A stretch of 64,000 nucleotides of DNA, from positions 62,001 to 126,000 of the forward strand of contig CAYNTK010000004.1 of the NCBI GenBank assembly GCA_964400285.1. Reading direction: 5' to 3'. A program made the translations under genes and the position numbers. Every line of letters begins with the position of its first letter. Position 1 is the first letter of the stretch. Origin of the DNA: FEN-1279 sp964400285 (lineage in GTDB: Bacteria; Bacteroidota; Ignavibacteria; Tepidaquicellales; Tepidaquicellaceae). The notes beneath the pieces are model-generated. The model had not been told where the DNA came from. It worked only from the letters and a program-made list of their open reading frames with translations, and searched no databases. This document shows positions 1 to 6,706 of the stretch, one piece after another.

Positions 1-58
1 TGTATATGTTGGTAATGTATAAAAAAAATTTCTTTTTAGAAATTAATAATTTTATATT

Positions 59-1378
59 ATGAAAATTCGCAGACCTTTTTGCGCCGGTTCTTGGTATAGC
101 GATGACCCAGTTGAACTTACCGAAGAAATCGACGGATATCTAAATAACGTAAAAAAAGAAAACCTGAATGTTAAAGCAATCATCGTCCCTCACGCTGGAT
201 ATATGTTTTCGGGTCAAACTGCCGCACATTCATTTAAACAGTTAAACGATAAAATCGAAAAAGTAATAATTCTCGGAACTGCACACCGCTACCCGCTAAA
301 AGGTGCTTCTGTTTCTGAATATGATTATTACAACTCACCGCTCGGAAAAGTAAAAGTATCTGATGATATAAAAAAACTAATGAAAGAAAAAAATGTTGTC
401 AGCATAGACGAAGCAGACTATGAAGAACATTCGATTGAAATCGAAATTCCTTTCCTGCAAAGAGTTCTCGGTAGTTTCGAAATCACACCCATTATTGTCG
501 GAAGAGTAGATGCAATCGAATTTTCGCAAGTTCTTGAAAAATACACCGATGAAAAAACCGTAATAGTTGCTTCTGTTGATTTAAGCCATTTCCATTCCTA
601 CGATACCGCAAAAAAACTCGACAACTATTCTATTGAATGTATATTAAATTTAAATTCAGAAGGTATCCGTACCGCTGAAATTGACTCCCCCTATGCTATA
701 GAAGCTTTAATAGAACTTGCAAAAAGAAAAAAATGGAAAACGAAACTTCTCGATTATAAAAATTCAGGCGATATTATTCGCGATAAAAGCAGAGTTGTGG
801 GTTATAGTGCAATTGTTTTTTACGAAGAGCAATCAAAAGGAGCTTTCACAGCAGACGAAAGAAAACTTATGGAAAAAATTGCTAAACTCGCTGTTGAAAC
901 TTACGTTATAGAGGGAAAGAGAATTCATTATGAAGATGTTCCCGAATCGTTTCATAAAAAACTTGCGTGCTTTGTAACGATTAACGATGAAAGCGATTTA
1001 CGCGGATGTATTGGAACCCTCGAACCAACGGATAAATTATATCGAAGCATTATTGATAACGCAATCAGTGCCGCAACTCGTGACCCCAGATTTCCACCTG
1101 TTTCCGAAAAAGAATTAAAAGGTTTGAAGTATGAAGTTTCGGTTTTAAGCGAACCAATAGAAGTTAGTTTTTCCTCTTTCGAGGATTTATTTAAGAAAAT
1201 TAAGGATAAAGGTGTTATAATCTCGAAATACGGAAGCAGGGCAGTTTATCTCCTACAGGTATGGGAGCATTTTTCAAATCCTGAAAGTTTCCTTTCCAGC
1301 TTATGCAGAAAAGCAGGCTTATCTTCCGATGAGTGGAAAGAAAAAGGAATGAAATTCTTTGTGTTTGAAAAAATATAA
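59..1378 (+). CDS. Memo-AMMECR1 fusion (AmmeMemoRadiSam system proteins B and A)
   Basis: The 439-residue protein has two domains. Residues 1 to about 255 are a Memo-like domain with VPHAGYMFSG, EEHSIEIEIPF and SVDLSHFHSYD, the His/Asp positions of this dioxygenase-related fold. Residues about 265-439 are an AMMECR1 domain with LRGCIGTLEP and TRDPRFPPV. In bacteria these two families usually occur with a radical SAM protein (AmmeMemoRadiSam system), whose substrate is not established. No radical SAM partner lies next to it here. The ATG start follows an AT-rich leader without a clear ribosome binding site. It is a cytoplasmic protein with no signal peptide. The domain assignment is firm; the biochemical role is unknown. 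Confidence 0.88.
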   Translation: MKIRRPFCAGSWYSDDPVELTEEIDGYLNNVKKENLNVKAIIVPHAGYMFSGQTAAHSFKQLNDKIEKVIILGTAHRYPLKGASVSEYDYYNSPLGKVKVSDDIKKLMKEKNVVSIDEADYEEHSIEIEIPFLQRVLGSFEITPIIVGRVDAIEFSQVLEKYTDEKTVIVASVDLSHFHSYDTAKKLDNYSIECILNLNSEGIRTAEIDSPYAIEALIELAKRKKWKTKLLDYKNSGDIIRDKSRVVGYSAIVFYEEQSKGAFTADERKLMEKIAKLAVETYVIEGKRIHYEDVPESFHKKLACFVTINDESDLRGCIGTLEPTDKLYRSIIDNAISAATRDPRFPPVSEKELKGLKYEVSVLSEPIEVSFSSFEDLFKKIKDKGVIISKYGSRAVYLLQVWEHFSNPESFLSSLCRKAGLSSDEWKEKGMKFFVFEKI

Positions 1379-2177
1379 GAGCATAGCACACGGTCACGAT
1401 GAGAAATCGAGATGCAAAAATTGCAAAAGTGGGGAAAGTGTAGTACTTTTGTTTCCCTGAAGCCGTTTAAATATTGTATTATCATATATTTATAGCCTAT
1501 CTTGAGAGGATAAAATTTCAATGTTTTCACTATGTTTTCACTTATGTTTTCCTGTGTTTTCATTTGATTGAACGCTGATGACACTGATGGGACAGGATAG
1601 ACGCAGATAAACCCCAACACGTTTGACATCCCCGAATGCTTTTATCAGGAATCCGTTTTTTAAATCTTTGCACACGGAAAAAACCGAAAGGGATGGATAA
1701 GAGCGGATAAAACGTGTTCAACTTTTTTTTCTTCAACTAATGAAGGAGTAACCTGACTTCCCCGACAGAATAAAAAAAAAGAAACGTGACATCCTGCATA
1801 CGCGAGTTTCTGCATTATCACAATCGTTCCGACATTAACACTGAATTGTTCAATAAGTTGAAGGAGATGAAATATCCAGATAAGAAAAAAACAACAGATA
1901 TGATTAAATATAATTTCAAGAGCATTTAATTCTCCTTTCTTAAACTCACCTAGTATTCAAAAAGTATTTTAGAAACGAGTATAAATCATCTCTGCAAATC
2001 CGTCTTTTTCCGCGTTTATCCGTGTTCGAAGCTCTTAAAAATTTCCCCCTTTCGGAAAAATTATTAAATTGAATTTCTCTTTTAATAATTTGATATTTGT
2101 AGGATTTATAAAGTTATTATATATTTACAACTTGCAAAGTTTTTCCATTTTAAACCTTAAAAAAATATACTAAAGTT
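1379..2177. other. Long intergenic region with relic repeat motifs
   Basis: No convincing gene is present in these 799 bases. Around 1571-1612 (GATGACACTGATGG, GACGCAGATAA) and again, inverted, around 1990-2031 (GCAAATCCGTC, CGCGTTTATCCGTGTT) there are degenerate copies of the kind of repeat that flanks the GxxExxY gene at 4832-5305. The distance between them, about 460 bases, matches that element. Between them lies a short open frame, 1786-1929, starting at GTG and ending in TAA (47 codons, Lys/Asn-rich), which I do not recognise and which may be a remnant. At 1626-1650 is a CCCGAATGCTTTTATC motif that recurs near 22523. Confidence 0.4.
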
Positions 2178-3896
2178 ATGCCAAATTTTAAACCACATAT
2201 GCGTCCTTACGATGAAGAATACGCAAATTTCTCTTGGGAAATTTCCCGCAAGGAACTCGGTTATAAAGATGGTGACGTTATTAATATCGGAGAATACTGC
2301 TCCGATAGAATTTGCCGTCTTGGTAAAGCCGATAAACTTGCCCTGATTTGGGAAGGGCATTCCGGCGAAATCAAACGCTACACTTATAATGACGTCCGTC
2401 AGCTTTCGAATACCATTGCAGACTTTTTACAAAAGCTCGGAATCAAACCCGGCGAAAGAGTATGTCTGTTTATGGATAAAGTCCCCGAATTGTATATAGG
2501 TTTCCTCGGCGTTTTAAAAATGGGGGCTATCGTGCAACCTCTGTTTTCAGCTTTCGGCTCTGAGTCACTTTTAACCAGACTTGACGATGCAAAAACCAGT
2601 GCAATCTTCACTCAAAAAAAACATCTCCCGAAAGTTAGAAATATTACTAAGGATTTACCCGAGTTAAAACACATTATTGTAGTAGATGACGATGGAAGCA
2701 AACCTCTAAAAGAAAACGAAGTCGCTTTCCATATGGATAATGCTGAAAGGGTGGATAAGTTCGATATTTATCCATCTAAAGCCGAAACTCCGTCTGTTCT
2801 GCATTATACTTCTGGCACAACAGGAAAACCAAAAGGTGCTCAACACGTTCATTATTCGATTATTTCTCAATATATAACTGCTAAATACGTTTTGGATTTA
2901 CACGATGAAGATATTTACTGGTGCACTGCAGACCCCGGCTGGGTTACTGGCACATCTTACGGTATTATTGGTGCATGGTCGAATGGCGTTACTCAATGCG
3001 TTTTAGATGCTGGCTTCAAAGCTGAAACTTGGTATAAGTTTATTGAAAAACATAAAATCACTATGTGGTATTCCGCTCCTACCGCTATCAGAGCTTTGAT
3101 GAAAGAAGGAACGGAAGTTGTTAAAAAATTCGATTTGTCTTCTTTAAGGCATCTTGCTAGTGTTGGTGAACCCCTAAATGCGGAAGCGGTAATCTGGTCA
3201 AAAGAAGCTTTCGGCTTGTATTTCCACGATACATTCTGGCAAACGGAAACAGGTTGTATTGTAATTAGCAATTACCCCGGAATGAAAATTAAACCCGGCT
3301 CGATGGGAAAACCTTTCCCAGGTATTACTGCTACTGTTGTTGATTTGAAAAGTCATCTTCCAATCGATAAAAAAGGTATTGTTGGTGTAATTGCTCTTAA
3401 ACCCGACTGGCCTTCATTAATTAGAACATATTGGAATAATGAAGCAACTTACAAATCTAAATTCGCTAACGGATGGTATTTATGTGGCGATAGAGCAAGC
3501 ATCGATGAAGAAGGCTATTTTTGGTTCGTCGGTCGCGATGATGATGTTATAAATACAGGTGGACATCTTGTTGGTCCTTTTGAAATCGAATCCGCTCTTC
3601 TGGAACATCCTGCTGTAGCAGAATCAGCCGTAGTCGGAAAGCCCGACCCGGTCAATATGGAAGTTGTTAAAGCATTTATAACACTGAAACCCGGACAGGA
3701 AGCTAATAAAATGCTCGAACTCGATATTATGAACTTCGTCCGTAAAAAACTTTCTGCGCTTGCTATGCCGCAGGAAATTGAATTTGTAGATTCTCTGCCA
3801 AAAACAAGAAGCGGAAAAATTATGAGAAGAGTTCTGCGTGCTAAAGAATGGGGCGAAGAAATAGGAGATATTAGCACTCTCGAAAATGATATGTAA
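2178..3896 (+). CDS. acsA: Acetyl-CoA synthetase (AMP-forming acyl-CoA ligase)
   Basis: The 572-residue cytoplasmic enzyme activates acetate (or a short acyl acid) with ATP and CoA. The ANL-family motifs are present in order: the P-loop YTSGTTGKPKG at residues 210-220, then WCTADPGWVTG, DTFWQTETG, GDRASIDEEGYFWFVGRDDD, and the C-terminal PKTRSGKIMRR with the catalytic, acetylatable lysine. The length is the same as that of the AcsA-type enzymes of Firmicutes rather than the about 650 residues of E. coli Acs. It is followed by a lipocalin-like lipid-binding candidate, an acyl carrier protein and kbl. A role supplying acetyl-CoA for Kbl is plausible but inferred. The exact chain-length preference cannot be read from sequence. 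Confidence 0.88.
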   Translation: MPNFKPHMRPYDEEYANFSWEISRKELGYKDGDVINIGEYCSDRICRLGKADKLALIWEGHSGEIKRYTYNDVRQLSNTIADFLQKLGIKPGERVCLFMDKVPELYIGFLGVLKMGAIVQPLFSAFGSESLLTRLDDAKTSAIFTQKKHLPKVRNITKDLPELKHIIVVDDDGSKPLKENEVAFHMDNAERVDKFDIYPSKAETPSVLHYTSGTTGKPKGAQHVHYSIISQYITAKYVLDLHDEDIYWCTADPGWVTGTSYGIIGAWSNGVTQCVLDAGFKAETWYKFIEKHKITMWYSAPTAIRALMKEGTEVVKKFDLSSLRHLASVGEPLNAEAVIWSKEAFGLYFHDTFWQTETGCIVISNYPGMKIKPGSMGKPFPGITATVVDLKSHLPIDKKGIVGVIALKPDWPSLIRTYWNNEATYKSKFANGWYLCGDRASIDEEGYFWFVGRDDDVINTGGHLVGPFEIESALLEHPAVAESAVVGKPDPVNMEVVKAFITLKPGQEANKMLELDIMNFVRKKLSALAMPQEIEFVDSLPKTRSGKIMRRVLRAKEWGEEIGDISTLENDM

Positions 3897-3921
3897 TATA
3901 AATTTAAATTTACGGATTAAA

Positions 3922-4398
3922 ATGGTTAAAGCAATATTGATAATTTTACTCTTTCTTGTATTTTCTGCTTCATATAATTTTTCATTAAAGGCACAGGTAG
4001 AAACGAACTCGACAAAATCTGATTCAACTGAAACTACAAGCGAAGTTTCTCCAACTCCTGTTGAGAAAGAAATTGCTTTAAGTGAAACTGCTAAAATTTT
4101 ATGTGTAAGATGGGATTTAGCTGAATATAGGGAAAATGGGAAAGTTCAGGAATTGCCAAATTATGAGATTGAATTTTTCTCAAATGGTAAATATAATGCT
4201 TTGGAAGAAACCGATTATGACGAGGGATTTTGGACTTTAAGCAATGATAATTCAAAAATTATTTTTGACGAAGGGACTAAATATCAGGAAGAGTGGAATA
4301 TTATTAGCATTGACGCTAAGATGTTTAAAGTAAAATTTAATTCCGAAAGAATAAAGTATGAGTATACTTTTGTTCCTTTTGTAGAATGGAAACCATAA
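3922..4398 (+). CDS. Exported lipocalin-like domain protein
   Basis: Start chosen at ATG 3922, because from here the protein begins MVKAILIILLFLVFSASYNF, a signal peptide; an in-frame ATG at 3886 would overlap the acsA end and put 12 polar residues in front. The mature part (to residue 158) has a Ser/Thr/Glu linker and then a small beta-barrel pattern: ILCVRWDLAEYRENGK, EIEFFSNGKYN, GFWTLSNDNSKIIFDEGT, FKVKFNSERIKYEYTFVPF. This resembles the lipocalin-like family common in Bacteroidota. The function is unknown; family members are assumed to bind small hydrophobic ligands. It lies 25 bases after acsA on the same strand and may be co-transcribed. Confidence 0.6.
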   Translation: MVKAILIILLFLVFSASYNFSLKAQVETNSTKSDSTETTSEVSPTPVEKEIALSETAKILCVRWDLAEYRENGKVQELPNYEIEFFSNGKYNALEETDYDEGFWTLSNDNSKIIFDEGTKYQEEWNIISIDAKMFKVKFNSERIKYEYTFVPFVEWKP

Positions 4399-4410
4399 TT
4401 CTTTTAATGT

Positions 4411-4462
4411 TGGGCTAAAGCCCAGATAGTTGTGCGGAACAACCCCGCCGTAAACGGCGGGG
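4411..4462. repeat. REP-like pair of palindromes
   Basis: TGGGCT-AA-AGCCCA lies at 4411-4424, and an 8-bp GC-rich hairpin, CCCCGCCG-TAAA-CGGCGGGG, at 4443-4462. The second hairpin is followed by A-residues on the plus strand, so it is not a normal terminator for the gene upstream. A related, degenerate set in the opposite order lies at 49216-49302. This pairing resembles the REP-type intergenic palindromes mobilised by RAYT transposases, none of which is in the window. Confidence 0.55.
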
Positions 4463-4566
4463 AAAAAAAGAACAGATAAAAAATATATTTTATAAACATA
4501 TTTTAATAAAATAAAAAAAATCGTTCCGGCGCCAAGCCGCAGGGACAAGAGAAACGGAGTAAAAAT

Positions 4567-4818
4567 ATGTCAGCATTAAAAGACGTAATTCTCGATTACG
4601 TAAAAAACGAATACCTCGAAGAAGGTGACGATAGAGAAGTAACTTACGATACACCATTGATTTCTGGTGGTATTGTAGATTCATTTTCTATGGTATCTCT
4701 AAAAGTTTTTCTCGAAACAAAATATAACATTCAAATTCCAGATGCAAAAGCATCTCCTGAAGCTTTCGACAGTGTGAATAATATAATAGCATTACTAAAA
4801 GAATTCGGTGTAGAATAA
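4567..4818 (+). CDS. Stand-alone acyl carrier protein
   Basis: An 83-residue acidic protein with the ACP four-helix pattern. The 4'-phosphopantetheine attachment serine is Ser39 in GGIVDSFSM, and the helix III region follows (LKVFLETKYNIQIPDAKASPEAFDS, 25 residues, read as a whole). A GGAG lies just before the ATG. It is not next to fatty-acid synthesis genes but sits between an acyl-CoA ligase (2178-3896) and an alpha-oxoamine synthase (5335-6582). That neighbourhood suggests an acyl chain may be carried on it for condensation with an amino acid, but this is inference; a D-alanyl-carrier-type protein is an alternative. Confidence 0.75.
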   Translation: MSALKDVILDYVKNEYLEEGDDREVTYDTPLISGGIVDSFSMVSLKVFLETKYNIQIPDAKASPEAFDSVNNIIALLKEFGVE

Positions 4819-4831
4819 GAGAGTGATAGAA

Positions 4832-5305
4832 CACTGATAACACAGATTTAACTGATGAACACAGATAATAAATATCTGCATCAAGAAATCACAAGCAAAA
4901 TAATATCGGCGTTTTATACTGTTTATAATATTCTCGGATATGGATTTCTTGAAAAAGTGTACGAAAATTCGCTTGAAATAGAATTAAAAAAAATAGGTTT
5001 AAAAGTTGAAAAGCAATTTCCAATAGATGTTTATTATGATGATATAAATGTTGGTAAATATTTTGCAGACTTAGTAGTTGAAGAAAAGGTTATCTTGGAA
5101 TTAAAAGCTTCAGAGAGTTTATGTGAAGAGCATGAGTTTCAATTAATCAATTATCTAAAAGCAACCGGGTTTAAAATTGGGTTGTTGCTGAACTTTGGTA
5201 AGAAACCTGAATTTAAAAGAAAAATTTTTTCAAATAAATTTAAAACATAGACCAGCACATATATGATTCAATCTGTGAAAATCTGCTAAATCTGCGTCAT
5301 CTGTG
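4832..5305. repeat. Imperfect inverted repeats bounding a GxxExxY gene
   Basis: The left arm is 4832-4867 and the right arm, inverted, is 5270-5305. Comparing the left arm with the reverse complement of the right gives 27 identities in 36 positions, with the shared cores GATNACNCAGATTTA and CACAGAT. The GxxExxY start codon lies inside the left arm. Genes of this family are often found as solitary insertions bounded by such CACAGAT repeats, so the unit looks like a small mobile or formerly mobile cassette. No transposase is present. Confidence 0.6.
4855..5250 (+). CDS. GxxExxY family protein
   Basis: The 131-residue protein carries the family's signature in LGYGFLEKVYENSL (G-x-x-E-x-x-Y), then FADLVVEEKVILELKA, a D-x(n)-E-x-K arrangement like that of PD-(D/E)xK nuclease folds, and ends with a short basic tail. 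The biochemical function of the family is not established; a nuclease-like fold is an inference from these acidic/Lys residues. It is inserted between the ACP and kbl genes and bounded by imperfect inverted repeats, which points to acquisition as a cassette rather than a role in the surrounding pathway. Confidence 0.82.
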   Translation: MNTDNKYLHQEITSKIISAFYTVYNILGYGFLEKVYENSLEIELKKIGLKVEKQFPIDVYYDDINVGKYFADLVVEEKVILELKASESLCEEHEFQLINYLKATGFKIGLLLNFGKKPEFKRKIFSNKFKT

Positions 5306-5334
5306 TGCTAAAATTTAAAACGGAGGTTTATATT

Positions 5335-6582
5335 ATGTCTTTCAACGATAATGTAAGACAAATTTTCATTGACCAGCTCAATGAACTTAAAAGTGGAGGA
5401 ATCTTCAAAGAAGAGCGTGCTATTTGCGCCCCTCAAGATTCCGAAATAGAAGTAGAATTTCCAATCGGCTCGGAGAAAAAAAGAGTTATTAATATGTGCG
5501 CCAATAACTACCTCGGACTTTCTTCGCACCCCGAAGTGGTTAAAGCAGCTCACGAAGGGCTCGATGTCCGCGGATACGGTATGTCTTCGGTGCGTTTCAT
5601 TTGCGGAACACAGGATATCCACAAAGAACTCGAAAAAAAATTAACTGAATTTCTCGGTACTGAAGATACCATTCTTTTCCCGTCCTGTATGGATGCTAAT
5701 GCAGGTGTGTTCGAAGCTATTCTTACCGAGCAGGACGTTATGATTGCGGATAGACTTGTTCACGCTTCTATAATAGACGGAATGAGACTTTGTAAAGCTC
5801 AAAACGATTCGTACAAGCACAGCGATATGAATCATCTCGAACAGAAACTTCAGCTTCATCAGGATAAAAGATTACGAATGATTATCACTGACGGCGCATT
5901 TTCTATGGATGGTGATTTAGCAAAGCTCGATAAAATAGTAGAGCTTGCGGAAAAATATAATGCTATGGTATTTCTCGATGATTCGCACTCCAGCGGATAT
6001 ATCGGAAAAACCGGACGCGGAACCCAAGAACATTTCGGTGTTATGGGAAAAATCGACATTATAACTACCACTCTGGGTAAAGCACTCGGCGGTGCTTCTG
6101 GCGGATGCGTTTCGGGTAGAAAAGAAATAGTGGAAATGTGCAGACAAAAAGCACGTCCATATCTTTTCTCGAACACAGTCGCTCCAGTAATTGTTGAAGG
6201 TGCTTTAAGAGTTCTCGATATCATTTCCAAATCTACCGAAAGACGCGATAAGCTCGAAGAAAATACAAAATTCTGGCGTAAAGGTTTAACCGATGCTGGC
6301 TTTATTATTAAAGAAGGTGAAACCGCAATCGTTCCCGTGATGCTCTTCAACGCAAAACTTTCACAGGACTTCGCTAAAGATTTGTATGCTGAAGGTATTT
6401 ATGCGGTTGGATTCTTCTTCCCTGTAGTTCCGAAAGGTCAGGCAAGAATCCGAACACAGCTTTCTGCAGCACACGAAATGCACCACCTCGAAAAAGCTCT
6501 TGCGGCATTTATAAAAGTCGGAAAAAAATACGATATATTAGGAAAGACGAAGCAGGAGATTATAGATAAGTATGGGATGTGA
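5335..6582 (+). CDS. kbl: Glycine C-acetyltransferase (2-amino-3-ketobutyrate CoA ligase)
   Basis: A PLP-dependent alpha-oxoamine synthase of 415 residues. Start ATG 5335 was chosen because GGAGG lies 9 bases upstream; an in-frame ATG at 5305 adds ten residues from the repeat. Seen: FKEER near the N terminus, INMCANNYLGL, VRFICGTQDIHKELE, DDSHSSGYIG, and the PLP lysine K249 in TTTLGKALGGASGG, then PVVPKGQARIRTQ. These match Kbl closely, more so than BioF or serine palmitoyltransferase. Kbl converts 2-amino-3-oxobutyrate plus CoA to glycine and acetyl-CoA; the usual partner, threonine dehydrogenase, is not in the window. An ACP and an acyl-CoA ligase upstream leave open a longer-chain amino-ketone product. 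Confidence 0.88.
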   Translation: MSFNDNVRQIFIDQLNELKSGGIFKEERAICAPQDSEIEVEFPIGSEKKRVINMCANNYLGLSSHPEVVKAAHEGLDVRGYGMSSVRFICGTQDIHKELEKKLTEFLGTEDTILFPSCMDANAGVFEAILTEQDVMIADRLVHASIIDGMRLCKAQNDSYKHSDMNHLEQKLQLHQDKRLRMIITDGAFSMDGDLAKLDKIVELAEKYNAMVFLDDSHSSGYIGKTGRGTQEHFGVMGKIDIITTTLGKALGGASGGCVSGRKEIVEMCRQKARPYLFSNTVAPVIVEGALRVLDIISKSTERRDKLEENTKFWRKGLTDAGFIIKEGETAIVPVMLFNAKLSQDFAKDLYAEGIYAVGFFFPVVPKGQARIRTQLSAAHEMHHLEKALAAFIKVGKKYDILGKTKQEIIDKYGM

Positions 6583-6637
6583 TAAAAGCGGTAAAACGTG
6601 AAATGTAAAATGTGAAAAATAGAAAGTTATAAAGTTA

Positions 6638-6672
6638 AAGGGTTATGAAAGTTTTTTCATAACCCTTCTTTT
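6638..6672. terminator. Bidirectional terminator between convergent genes
   Basis: The 13-bp stem AAGGGTTATGAAA (6638-6650) pairs with TTTCATAACCCTT (6655-6667), with a T-rich tract on the plus strand and A-rich sequence before it. It serves kbl and the convergent gene at 6707-9403. A near-identical hairpin lies at 9632-9661. Confidence 0.8.
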
Positions 6673-6706
6673 CTTCAATACACTACTTTGTCCTTTTTAG
6701 TAGCTT

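Noticed and set aside
1246..1629. 127-residue minus-strand open frame after the Memo-AMMECR1 gene
   Set aside because: It overlaps the end of a real gene and has no recognisable motif or ribosome site.
4443..4462. GC-rich hairpin as terminator of the lipocalin-like gene
   Set aside because: On the plus strand it is followed by A residues, not T; it fits better as a REP-like palindrome.
5859..6350. 163-residue minus-strand frame within kbl
   Set aside because: A shadow of the strongly conserved kbl gene.
5335..6582. Serine palmitoyltransferase reading of the alpha-oxoamine synthase
   Set aside because: The full set of Kbl motifs (FKEER, VRFICGTQD, PKGQARIRTQ) fits Kbl better, although the neighbouring ACP leaves some doubt.
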